This document shows positions 8,568 through 16,618 of a stretch of 64,000 nt of DNA, one piece after another. The notes beneath the pieces were generated by a model. That model was not told the origin of the DNA. It made no database searches and saw nothing but the letters and a program-made list of their open reading frames with translations. The DNA is from Oceanidesulfovibrio indonesiensis. Its GTDB lineage: Bacteria; Desulfobacterota; Desulfovibrionia; Desulfovibrionales; Desulfovibrionaceae. Numbering within the stretch: position 1 is the stretch's first letter; each line of letters begins with the position of its first letter. Where the stretch lies: NCBI RefSeq assembly GCF_007625075.1, contig NZ_QMIE01000008.1, positions 114,877 through 178,876 on the forward strand. The letters are read 5' to 3'. A program made the position numbers and the translations under genes.

Positions 8568-8882
8568 TCAGATGTTGCGGTTGATGATGTTGCCGGACCA
8601 CGGGGTCTTGCCCTGGTCCTCGGCCGGTTCTTCGGGCTCGGGCTTCTTCCTGCGCCGGCGCGTGCCGTGCCGTGCGCCGCCGCCGTGGGCGCCGGCCTCG
8701 AAGTCGGCCTTCACGTTCTCGGGCTTGTCGGCGCCGGGCACCTGCTCGCGCTGTTTGCGCAGGGCTTCGAATGCCATGTGCGAGGCGGCCGCGGCCTGCG
8801 CTTCCGGAGCCGACATTTCCGCGCCGGCCACCTGGCCCACAAGCGGCATCTGCTGGAAAAGAAGGCTGATCTGGAAGGACAT
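8568..8882 (-). CDS. Small unknown protein in the flagellar operon
   Basis: A 104-residue protein of unknown function. The N-terminus MSFQISLLFQQMPLVGQVAGAE is moderately hydrophobic. The middle is Ala-rich and helical, and the tail is basic then acidic (GTRRRRKKPEPEEPAED). No catalytic motif is visible. It sits between the FliL-like protein and the coiled-coil protein on the same strand, which is the main reason to accept it as real. Confidence 0.55.
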   Translation of the reverse strand: MSFQISLLFQQMPLVGQVAGAEMSAPEAQAAAASHMAFEALRKQREQVPGADKPENVKADFEAGAHGGGARHGTRRRRKKPEPEEPAEDQGKTPWSGNIINRNI

Positions 8883-9029
8883 GGGCCTGCTCCTGTTGCG
8901 TTCAACACAAAGCTATCGAATCTGTGCTTCCGCGGCGTTCGCCGCATGGCCCGCCTTGGCGTGGCAGTCCGTATTGGCTGAGAGCAAGAACGAAAAAGGT
9001 ATCTGCTCCCGGCAATATGGCGCGCAGGG

Positions 9030-9749
9030 CTATTTGACCAGGTATTCCTCGATAAGGATCGTCTCCAATTGCGCGTTTCCGAGATACTGGTTGACGACGG
9101 AGAGCAGATCCTGCTTGAGCTGCTCCACATTGTTCTTATCGGCGAGAAATGTCAGGTCTTTATTGCGTAGATAGTAGAATATGGCGTCGCGCAGGACAAC
9201 TTTTTTGTGACGTATCTCCCAGGCGAGCTTTTCGGACGGCGCCGGCGCGGCGAACTTGCAGTAGAGGAAGCGCACCGTGCCGTCCTCTTCCTCGTGCTCC
9301 ACCCAGAACGGCTCGAAACCGACGATGAACTCTTCCTTTTCCTGGATAATTTGCTGCGTCGCGTTTGTAGCGTTCTGCTCCGAGACGGTGAGCGAGTCGG
9401 GCATGTCGATGGCGATGTCGGGCGGCGGCTTCTGCTCCGGCCAGAGGAAAATGAGCGCAAGCAGCAGCACGAGCAAGCCGGCCCCGGCGCCGATCTGAAA
9501 CCGCCGATCGTTCAGCAGCGCTTTGATGTCGAATTTTTTCGGCTGCTTGCCAAGGTCCTCGTATGTCTCTTCGCCGGTTGCGGCTTCTTCCTCTTCCTCC
9601 TCCTCGTCCTCCAGGAACGGGGCATCCTCGAGATCCAGCTCGACCTTGTCCGCGTCCGGAGGGACGGGCGCGTCATCGACCCCGCTCAGTTCTTCGGTGT
9701 CGAGGAGAGCCTTCTCGTTTTCGGAGAGGAATTCGGACTGGTCTGCCAT
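9030..9749 (-). CDS. fliL: FliL-like flagellar basal-body-associated protein
   Basis: A 239-residue protein with an acidic cytoplasmic N-terminus (residues 1-70, including a run of Glu), one transmembrane helix (about 87-107) and a periplasmic domain whose end (KVVLRDAIFYYLRNKDLTFL, then KQDLLSVVNQYLGNAQLETILIEEYLVK) matches the C-terminal pattern of FliL. FliL proteins ring the stator and support torque. The N-terminal region is longer than in classical FliL. It lies 27 bases after fliA. Confidence 0.78.
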   Translation of the reverse strand: MADQSEFLSENEKALLDTEELSGVDDAPVPPDADKVELDLEDAPFLEDEEEEEEEAATGEETYEDLGKQPKKFDIKALLNDRRFQIGAGAGLLVLLLALIFLWPEQKPPPDIAIDMPDSLTVSEQNATNATQQIIQEKEEFIVGFEPFWVEHEEEDGTVRFLYCKFAAPAPSEKLAWEIRHKKVVLRDAIFYYLRNKDLTFLADKNNVEQLKQDLLSVVNQYLGNAQLETILIEEYLVK

Positions 9750-9776
9750 GGCCTGAGCGCCCCGGCGGGGCTGAGC

Positions 9777-10583
9777 TTAGAGGGTGAAATCGGCGCCGTA
9801 GCGTTCGCGGAACAGCTGGCGGAGCCTCGCCATGGCCTGGGAGTGGAGCTGTGAGACGCGGCCTTCCGTGATGTCCATGACCTCGGCGGTTTCGCGCATG
9901 GTGAGCTCGTCGCCGTAGTAGAGTGACATGACCATCTTCTCGCGCGGAGTGAGCTCCTCGATGAGGTTGGCGACCTTGTCCACTACCTCCTGCAGGGCCG
10001 TGGCGTGGTAGGGCTCGTCGCCGGCCTGGCCCTTGCCCTCGGCCGAGAACGTCTCCTGGATGGCGTCGATGTCCAGGCACAGCTGGTTCTGGAGCGCTTC
10101 GAGCCCTGTGCGGACCTCTTTCCGGGTGAGGCCGGTCAGCTCCATGAGTTCTTCCTCGCTGGCTTTGCGGCCGTGGCGGTTCTCATACTGCTTGGAGGCG
10201 TCTTCCAGCGCGCGCACACGCTGGCGCAGCCCGCGGGAGAACCAGTCCATGCGCCTGAGCTCGTCGAGCATGGCGCCGCGAATGCGGTTCTCCGCATAGG
10301 TCTCGAACTTGATGCCCAGGCTGGGATCGTACTTGCCCAGGGCCTCCATCAGGCCCAGGGTGCCGGAGGAGATGATATCGTTGAGCTCGACGTTCTGGGG
10401 CAGCTTCGCCTTGAGACGCAAGGCGAGGAACTTGATCTTGGGCGCATAGTGCTGGACGACGTGGCGGCGATCCACCGCGCCCATGTTCTCCCACGCAACA
10501 GCGCCAGACTCCAACAACTCCCAGGAAGAGATGTCAGGCTTGCTGAAAGAGGAGCTTTTTCCAGAAGAACTTGATGTTGCCAT
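9777..10583 (-). CDS. fliA: Flagellar sigma factor FliA (sigma-28)
   Basis: A 268-residue sigma factor. Region 2 is recognisable in HYAPKIKFLALRLKAKLPQNVELNDIISSGTLGLMEALGKYD and FETYAENRIRGAMLDELRRMDW, the latter being a FliA signature. Region 3 follows (ALEDASKQYENRHGRKASEEELMELTGL), and region 4 ends with LTPREKMVMSLYYGDELTMRETAEVMDITEGRVSQLHSQAMARLR. It directs transcription of late flagellar and chemotaxis genes. Its start lies inside the end of flhG (50-base overlap), and the extended Ser-rich N-terminus of about 15 residues falls in that overlap, so a start slightly downstream is possible. Confidence 0.93.
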   Translation of the reverse strand: MATSSSSGKSSSFSKPDISSWELLESGAVAWENMGAVDRRHVVQHYAPKIKFLALRLKAKLPQNVELNDIISSGTLGLMEALGKYDPSLGIKFETYAENRIRGAMLDELRRMDWFSRGLRQRVRALEDASKQYENRHGRKASEEELMELTGLTRKEVRTGLEALQNQLCLDIDAIQETFSAEGKGQAGDEPYHATALQEVVDKVANLIEELTPREKMVMSLYYGDELTMRETAEVMDITEGRVSQLHSQAMARLRQLFRERYGADFTL

Positions 10584-11352
10584 CGAGATTCGTCGCCACG
10601 TCCCAGGTTTGAATACGTTTTGCCGCTTCGCGGACAGCCTTGGACGCGGGGCTGTCCGGCGCGTGCTTCAGAAAGGGAACCTGCTTGATCACAGCCTTTC
10701 GCACAGCGGAGTCGTGGGGTATCGAGCCTAGCAAATCGAGCGAGACGCCGTCCAGAAAGTGGTCGCAGGCGCGGTACAGCCGGGTGAAGACCTCTTTGGC
10801 CGCATCCGGGGTCCGCGCCATGTTCACGAGGATCTTGAAGTGCTCCATGCCGTGCTCCAGCTTGAGCACCTTGATCAGCGCGTAGGCGTCGGTGAGCGAG
10901 GTTGGCTCCGGCGTAAGCACCACGATGCGCTCCTGCGCAGCGAGATTGAAATAGACGACGTTGTCGTTGATGCCCGCGCCGGTGTCCACCACCAGGTAGT
11001 CCACCTTGTCTTCCAGGTAGTCCATGGCCTCGAGCAGTTCGAGCTTCTGGCCCGTGGAGAGGGACAGCATCTCGGACACGCCGGAGGAGGCGGGCAGGAT
11101 ATCGAACCCGTAGCCGGTGTCCAGAAGAATGGACTCCAGGCTTTCGCCCTCTCGGAAAAGATGGAACAGGTTACGCTCCGGCGCCAGGCCGAGGATCACA
11201 TCCACGTTGGCCAGACCCAGGTCCGCATCCAGCAACACGACGCGCTTGCCGGTTTCGGCCAGCGCCATGGAGAGGTTCGCGGAAAGGTTGGTCTTGCCCA
11301 CGCCGCCCTTGCCCGAGGTGACGGAGAAAACCAGCGGAAGCTGTGAACTCAT
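10534..11352 (-). CDS. flhG: Flagellum-number regulator FlhG/FleN (MinD-like ATPase)
   Basis: A 272-residue ATPase of the ParA/MinD family. The deviant Walker A is SGKGGVGKTN (residues 13-22). DADLGLANVD and the VVDTGAGI segment match Walker A' and B. FlhG proteins set flagellar number together with FlhF and, in some bacteria, restrain flagellar transcription. ATGA overlap with flhF (11349-11352) indicates coupled translation, and the 3' end runs 50 bases into fliA. The C-terminal IKFFWKKLLF is a candidate amphipathic membrane-binding helix. Confidence 0.92.
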   Translation of the reverse strand: MSSQLPLVFSVTSGKGGVGKTNLSANLSMALAETGKRVVLLDADLGLANVDVILGLAPERNLFHLFREGESLESILLDTGYGFDILPASSGVSEMLSLSTGQKLELLEAMDYLEDKVDYLVVDTGAGINDNVVYFNLAAQERIVVLTPEPTSLTDAYALIKVLKLEHGMEHFKILVNMARTPDAAKEVFTRLYRACDHFLDGVSLDLLGSIPHDSAVRKAVIKQVPFLKHAPDSPASKAVREAAKRIQTWDVATNLDGNIKFFWKKLLFQQA

Positions 11353-12569
11353 GACGGACGTGCGCTCCTGTTGGATCGTGCGTTGGTCGCCGCGCCTCGC
11401 CCGGCGGCGTGGGGTTCCGCCGCGCCGGCGCCGGGAAGCCGGTGCTTGAAGACCAGCCTCCAGAAGGGGGCGTGTTTCGCCGGGGCGAGAGTATCCCGCA
11501 GGCCGGAGCCGTATGAAAGGGCCACAGCCGGCAGTCCCGTGGATTCACCGGTGTTGATCATGGAACCGAAACTAAATGCTTCGTCGAGCTTCGTCCAGAC
11601 GATACCTGCGAGTCTTTCCGATGCATAGCTCCGGATGAACGCTGAAATCTGCCCGGATGCGAACAGAGGTGAAAGCACCAGATGGACCACGCCGTAGCCC
11701 GAGGACGGGTCCGCATCCGCCAGGACATGGAATCCGATGCGGTCCAGCAGCTGGTCCAGCTCCTCGCCCCGGGCAAGGGCCGGAAGGTCCACGAGCACAC
11801 GATCGAAACTCCTGGCGCGGCCGGCGGCGTCCAGGAATTCACTGCCAGAAGACGCCTCGCAGTACTCGAGCTCGGCGAGTTCGGCGTACTGGCGGAGCAG
11901 CATTCGGCCGGAGGATTTGGAGGTGTCCGCGTTGACGATGAGTATTTTCAGGGCAGGGTCCTCGCGACGCAGGGCAAAAGCCATGCGGATGAGCGAAGTC
12001 GTCTTGCCCGCACCGTGGGGACCGGTGAGGGCGTGCACCTTCTGGGGCCAGTTTTCCTGCGACCAGGGGGAAACGGGCACAGCCTGCTCCAACGGTCCGA
12101 GCACCGAGGCGTTCTTGTCGGCGAGAAGCGTGCGGTAGATTCTGGCGATGAGTTCGGGGGAAGCGCCTTCGCGCTCCAGGTACTCCAGGGGAAGGCGTTG
12201 GCGGGGCGTGAGCCGGGCCAGGTCTATTTGCGGCTTCATCAGCGCGTTGAGGTGCTCCTTGATGGACTGCCACTCGCGGTGCCACTGGCTCCAACCCGGG
12301 AACTGCTCGGGCTGGCTGCCCAGGAGATCGGAGACGATGGAGTCGCCCGGGCGGGAGCCGGAGCCGTTGGAGCGGCCCGGTGCGGCCGAGCCATTTCCGG
12401 GCTGGGAGCTGCCCGGGGTATCGTCCAGGGCCGCGGTAATTTCGCAGACCTTGCCGTCGCCATCATTGCATGTGCGGGTGGAGAGGATCACGGCGTCTGC
12501 GCCCAGCTCGCTGCGGATGCGGGCGAGCACGCTTTTCGTGTCTGTTCCGCGGAATGTTTTAACGCGCAT
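11349..12569 (-). CDS. flhF: Flagellar biosynthesis GTPase FlhF
   Basis: A 406-residue SRP-type GTPase that places the flagellum at its proper pole. The B domain starts with MRVKTFRGTDTKSVLARIRSELGADAVILSTR. A Gly/Ser/Pro-rich linker (about 50-80), an N domain and the G domain follow, with P-loop GPHGAGKTT near residue 183. The G4-like element is TKLDE. The usual DTAGR motif is replaced by VDLPALARG, a divergence worth noting. The start is ATG 12569 (a TTG two codons upstream is also open), which overlaps the end of flhA by 11 bases. Confidence 0.92.
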   Translation of the reverse strand: MRVKTFRGTDTKSVLARIRSELGADAVILSTRTCNDGDGKVCEITAALDDTPGSSQPGNGSAAPGRSNGSGSRPGDSIVSDLLGSQPEQFPGWSQWHREWQSIKEHLNALMKPQIDLARLTPRQRLPLEYLEREGASPELIARIYRTLLADKNASVLGPLEQAVPVSPWSQENWPQKVHALTGPHGAGKTTSLIRMAFALRREDPALKILIVNADTSKSSGRMLLRQYAELAELEYCEASSGSEFLDAAGRARSFDRVLVDLPALARGEELDQLLDRIGFHVLADADPSSGYGVVHLVLSPLFASGQISAFIRSYASERLAGIVWTKLDEAFSFGSMINTGESTGLPAVALSYGSGLRDTLAPAKHAPFWRLVFKHRLPGAGAAEPHAAGRGAATNARSNRSARPS

Positions 12570-14661
12570 TGTCAAGCACCACAGTGTTCACGGCGTTCAG
12601 TCGGATATCGGCAGGGATCTCTGCCTGTGAGATGACAGGCAGTGTCGGGATGAACCGGAGCAGGAGCTGCGCCAGGTGTGCACGGACCATGGGCGTGGTC
12701 AGCAGCACGGGTTGTCCGTCTGCCACGGCGCTGGTTTCCACGGCCTGATTGATCTTGCTGATGAGCTTGTGCGCCTGGCCGGGTTCCATGGCGAGGTACG
12801 TGCCGTTGTCGGTCTGACGAATGGATTCCTGCAACGCCTTCTCCACGGTATGGTCCAAAGTGATGATGGGCAGTGCGCCTTCGGAGTCCAGATGCGGCTT
12901 GACCACGGTGCGGGAGAGTTTCTCACGCACGAACTCGGTGAGCTGGTCCGGATCTTTGGAGGAGGGACCGTAGTCGGCCAGCGTCTCCACGATGGAGAGC
13001 AGATCGCGGATGGAGACGCCTTCGCGGACCAGATTCTGGAGCACCTTCTGCACCGAACCCAGGGAGAGGACGTTGGGCACGAGATCTTCCACTGCCTTTG
13101 GCGCGGTTTTGGAGAGGTTGTCCAAGAGGTTCTGCACCTCCTGGCGGCCCAGGAATTCGTGCAGCTGGCGTTTGAAAACCTCTGTGAGGTGCGTGGCGAT
13201 GACCGTGGAGGGGTCGACCACGGTATAGCCGGCGAGCATGGCCTCTTCCTTGTGCGATTCGGGAATCCACAACGCAGGCAGGTTGAAGGCGGGTTCCTTG
13301 GTCTCCACGCCCTTGATGCGGTGTTTCACGTCGCCGGGGTCCATGGCAAGCAGGTGGTCCAGCAATATCTCGGCCGAGGCCACCTCGTTGCCCTTGATGA
13401 GCACAGTGTACTGGCCGGGCTTGAGCTGGAGGTTGTCGCGCAGATGGAGCGAAGGAATAATGACGCCCATGTCCAGAGCGAACTGCCGGCGGATAGAGCG
13501 GATCCGGGTGAGCAGGTTGCCGTTCTGCTCCTCGTCTACGAGCGGGATGAGGCCGTAACCCACCTCCAGCTCCAGGGCGTCGAGGGGCAGCAGGCTCTGC
13601 ACCTCTTCCGGAGAATCGAGGGACGGCGCCTGGCCGTCTTTGGCGCTCTTGGTGTCGTCATCCTTGGTGATCTTGCCGCGGCTGACCAGGACGGCGGCGC
13701 CGAACATGAGGCCGGAGAAGATCAGGAAGGGGATGGTGGGCATTCCTGGCACCAGGGCGAAGACGCAGAGCACCGCGGAAACGAGCTTGAGAGAGCGGGC
13801 GTTGTAGGCGAGCTGGCCGATGAACTCCTCGCCCATCTTTGCCTCGGAGGCGGAGCGGGATACGATGATGCCGGCTGCTGTGGAGATGATGAGAGACGGA
13901 ATGGTGGAAACCAGGCCGTCGCCGATGGTGAGCAGCGTGTATGTCTGCGCGGCTTCCTGCCAGGTCATGCCCTTTTGCAGCGTACCCAGGAGGATGCCGC
14001 CCACGATGTTGATGACCGTGATGAACATGCCGGCCTTCACGTCGCCCTGGACGAACTTGCCCGCGCCGTCCATGGCTCCGTAGAAGTCCGCCTCCCTCCG
14101 GATGGCCTGGCGCTGCTGGGTGGCCTCCATCTCGTCGATGAGGCCGGAGTTCAGGTCCGCCTCGATGGCCATCTGCTTGCCGGGCATGGCGTCCAGGGTG
14201 AAGCGCGCGGCGACCTCGCCGATGCGCGTGGTGCCGGCCACGATGACGATCTTGTTGAGGATGAAAAGAATGACGAAGATGACGATGCCGATGATGAAAT
14301 TGCCGCCGACGACAAATTCACCAAAGGACTGGATAACCTTGCCCGCCGCGCTTGTGCCCTGGTCGCCATGCAGCAGGATAAGGCGGGTGGACGCCACGTT
14401 CAGCGCAAGGCGCAACAGGGTCATGACGAGCAGCAGGGACGGGAAGATCGAGAACTCCATGGGGCTCGTCATGAACATTGCGGTGATGAGGGTGACGAGG
14501 CTCAGGGAGATGGACAAAGAAAGCATGAGGTCCAGAATGATGGTCGGCAGGGGGATGAGCATCACGAACAGGATGGTCACCACGCCGCCAGCCAGCAGGA
14601 TATCTCCCTGCTTGGCGAAGCGTTCGTAATTTATGCGTGGTCCTGCGAAACCTGAAGCCAT
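12559..14661 (-). CDS. flhA: Flagellar export apparatus protein FlhA
   Basis: A 700-residue protein of normal family length. The N-terminal half has about eight transmembrane helices (residues 20-320) with the conserved FHIPEP-type loop region TTRIGEVAARFTLDAMPGKQMAIEADLNSG. The C-terminal half is the cytosolic domain that docks chaperone-substrate complexes and forms the export ring. It follows flhB by 21 bases and overlaps flhF. Confidence 0.96.
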   Translation of the reverse strand: MASGFAGPRINYERFAKQGDILLAGGVVTILFVMLIPLPTIILDLMLSLSISLSLVTLITAMFMTSPMEFSIFPSLLLVMTLLRLALNVASTRLILLHGDQGTSAAGKVIQSFGEFVVGGNFIIGIVIFVILFILNKIVIVAGTTRIGEVAARFTLDAMPGKQMAIEADLNSGLIDEMEATQQRQAIRREADFYGAMDGAGKFVQGDVKAGMFITVINIVGGILLGTLQKGMTWQEAAQTYTLLTIGDGLVSTIPSLIISTAAGIIVSRSASEAKMGEEFIGQLAYNARSLKLVSAVLCVFALVPGMPTIPFLIFSGLMFGAAVLVSRGKITKDDDTKSAKDGQAPSLDSPEEVQSLLPLDALELEVGYGLIPLVDEEQNGNLLTRIRSIRRQFALDMGVIIPSLHLRDNLQLKPGQYTVLIKGNEVASAEILLDHLLAMDPGDVKHRIKGVETKEPAFNLPALWIPESHKEEAMLAGYTVVDPSTVIATHLTEVFKRQLHEFLGRQEVQNLLDNLSKTAPKAVEDLVPNVLSLGSVQKVLQNLVREGVSIRDLLSIVETLADYGPSSKDPDQLTEFVREKLSRTVVKPHLDSEGALPIITLDHTVEKALQESIRQTDNGTYLAMEPGQAHKLISKINQAVETSAVADGQPVLLTTPMVRAHLAQLLLRFIPTLPVISQAEIPADIRLNAVNTVVLDNAR

Positions 14662-14682
14662 CTTTTTGACACCTCGCTGGTG

Positions 14683-15762
14683 TTATCCCGCGGGGCCGGC
14701 CTTGCCCTTGTTTTTGAAGACCTGGGCAAGGATAGTGGCGACCGCCTGGTACATCTCTTCCGGGATTACCTCCCCGACTTCCACCGACTTATACAAGGCC
14801 CGTGCCAGGGGCTTGTTCTCGCGGACAGGCACGTTGTTCTCCCGGGCGATCTCCTTGATGCGCTCGGCCACGGCGTTTGCGCCCTTGGCCAGAACCTGGG
14901 GGGCAGGCGCCTCGTTCACGTCGTAGCGCAGGGCCACGGCGATGTGCGTAGGGTTGGTGATGACGACGTCCGCGTTGGGCACCTGAGCCATCATGCGTTG
15001 GCCCGAGACCTGGAGCATTTTCTGCTTCTGCTGCTGCTTGACCTGTTGGTCGCCTTCCATCTGTTTGCGCTCGTCCTTGACCTCGTCCTTGGTCATCTTG
15101 AGCTGTTCGATGTAGTCCCAGCGCGTGTACCAGACGTCCAGCGCAGTGATGATGAACAGGGGCACGAGAATCCAGAGCACCATGTCCGCGCCGGTCTCCA
15201 GCATGTGCGCGGCCACGGCCTTGGCCGGCTGGTAGAACATGGGCAACGACTCGTCGAGCTTCCCCTTGATCATGACGTAGGCGACAATGGCGATGACAAA
15301 CGCCTGGCCCATTGACTTTCCCAGACGCACAAGCGTCTGCGCGCTGAAGAACAGGCGCTGCATTCCGGCAACGATGTTGAACATCTTGCTGAACTTGGGC
15401 TCGAAAACCTTGGTCGTCCACAAAGGGCCGACCTGGAGGAAGTTGCTGAAGAACGCGAACACGGCCAGCGCGAGCATCACCGGAACAACCATGATGGCCA
15501 TCGCCTTGACGATCATCACGAACAGTTCGATGAGACTTTCCTGGTTCAGTTCGAATGTGGCCGCCCCGCGCATGAAGAACCGGAAGAGCTCCTGCAGGTC
15601 CTCCGCGACGTACGACAGATAGAGCTTGAGCATAAGCACGCCGCACAGGAGCACGAATGTCTTCGCCACTTCCTGCGAGCGGGGGACGTTGCCCTCGTCG
15701 CGCGCTTTGTCGAGCCGTTTTTGGGTCGGCTCTTCTGTTCTGCTCGGATCAGTCTGTGGCAC
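14683..15762 (-). CDS. flhB: Flagellar export switch protein FlhB
   Basis: A 359-residue protein. The start is GTG 15762 with AGGAG four to five bases upstream. Four transmembrane helices lie between residues 30 and 210, followed by a charged cytosolic domain containing the autocleavage motif NPTH (in VVITNPTHIAVALRYD). Self-cleavage at this site switches substrate specificity from rod/hook to filament proteins. It is in the same operon as fliR and flhA. Confidence 0.96.
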   Translation of the reverse strand: MPQTDPSRTEEPTQKRLDKARDEGNVPRSQEVAKTFVLLCGVLMLKLYLSYVAEDLQELFRFFMRGAATFELNQESLIELFVMIVKAMAIMVVPVMLALAVFAFFSNFLQVGPLWTTKVFEPKFSKMFNIVAGMQRLFFSAQTLVRLGKSMGQAFVIAIVAYVMIKGKLDESLPMFYQPAKAVAAHMLETGADMVLWILVPLFIITALDVWYTRWDYIEQLKMTKDEVKDERKQMEGDQQVKQQQKQKMLQVSGQRMMAQVPNADVVITNPTHIAVALRYDVNEAPAPQVLAKGANAVAERIKEIARENNVPVRENKPLARALYKSVEVGEVIPEEMYQAVATILAQVFKNKGKAGPAG

Positions 15763-15771
15763 GAACGGCTC

Positions 15772-16554
15772 CTATCCGCCGGCAAGGCGCATGAGGTCGA
15801 AGAAAATGAACGGAAATTCGCGGACGAAATCGCCCATGTAGTCAGAAATCAGGGTGAAGACGAGACCCAGAAAGAAGAAGCCCACGCCGATCTTGAGCGG
15901 GAATCCCACGAACAGGACGTTCATCTGCGGAGCCGCGCGGGAGACCAGGGCCAGTCCGAGATCCACCAGAAAGAGCGAGACCATGACAGGCGCTGCGATG
16001 CGTACGGCGAGGATGAACATCTGGGCGGAGAATTCCATGACCCTGCCGGCTACGGCCGGCGTGACGAACAAGGTGCCGGGAGGAACCAGATCGAAACTCC
16101 TGGTCACCGCGTGCAGCAGGTACAGGTGTCCGCCCAACGTCAAAAATGTGAGCATGGTCACCATCCATAGAAAATGCGCCGTGATCGCCTCGGACGTGCC
16201 GGTGATGGGGTCCACAACGTTGACCATGGCGAAGCCCATCTGGAAGCCGATGATCTGTCCGCCGGTCTGCACCGCAGCGAAAATGAAGTGCACGATGAGC
16301 GCCAGGGTAAGCCCCATGGCGGCTTCGCCCAGAATCATCAGGATGATGGACACCGGATGCGCGGGAAACTGTTCCCCGGGAAGCGACAGGTGCGGCCAGA
16401 ACGCCAGGGTGAGCACAAGCGTCATGGCGGCCTTGATCGTGTTCGGTATTGTGGAGCCCCCGTAGAACGGCAGCATGAAGAGCACCACGCTCACCCGGAA
16501 CAGGGTCAGCAGAAAGCTCAGAACGGTGTCTGGGGTGATGCCGAGGAACTCCAT
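15772..16554 (-). CDS. fliR: Flagellar export apparatus protein FliR
   Basis: A 260-residue, highly hydrophobic protein with six or so transmembrane segments, of normal FliR length. Recognisable stretches are FRVSVVLFMLPFYGGSTIPNTIKAAMTLVL and QTGGQIIGFQMGFAMVNVVDP. FliR forms part of the FliPQR-FlhB export gate. It is the first flagellar gene of the run here; fliP and fliQ are not in the window. Confidence 0.95.
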   Translation of the reverse strand: MEFLGITPDTVLSFLLTLFRVSVVLFMLPFYGGSTIPNTIKAAMTLVLTLAFWPHLSLPGEQFPAHPVSIILMILGEAAMGLTLALIVHFIFAAVQTGGQIIGFQMGFAMVNVVDPITGTSEAITAHFLWMVTMLTFLTLGGHLYLLHAVTRSFDLVPPGTLFVTPAVAGRVMEFSAQMFILAVRIAAPVMVSLFLVDLGLALVSRAAPQMNVLFVGFPLKIGVGFFFLGLVFTLISDYMGDFVREFPFIFFDLMRLAGG

Positions 16555-16566
16555 GCCCGCGCACGA

Positions 16567-16583
16567 TGCAAGGCAGGGGCCAA
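16567..16583 (-). promoter_or_regulatory. Possible sigma-54 promoter before fliR
   Basis: On the minus strand the sequence TTGGCCCCTGCCTTGCA has the GG and GC dinucleotides with the ten-base gap required of a -24/-12 element, and matches most of the consensus. The start point would fall only about three bases before the fliR ATG at 16554, which is a weakness. Sigma-54 control of early flagellar operons is common. Confidence 0.35.
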
Positions 16584-16618
16584 GGAAGAGGGATCAGGAA
16601 AGTCAGAGTGTTGCGAGG

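Noticed and set aside
12676..14655. 659-codon plus-strand frame opposite flhA
   Set aside because: Low-complexity Asp/Glu/His/Gly product created by the codon bias of flhA on the other strand.
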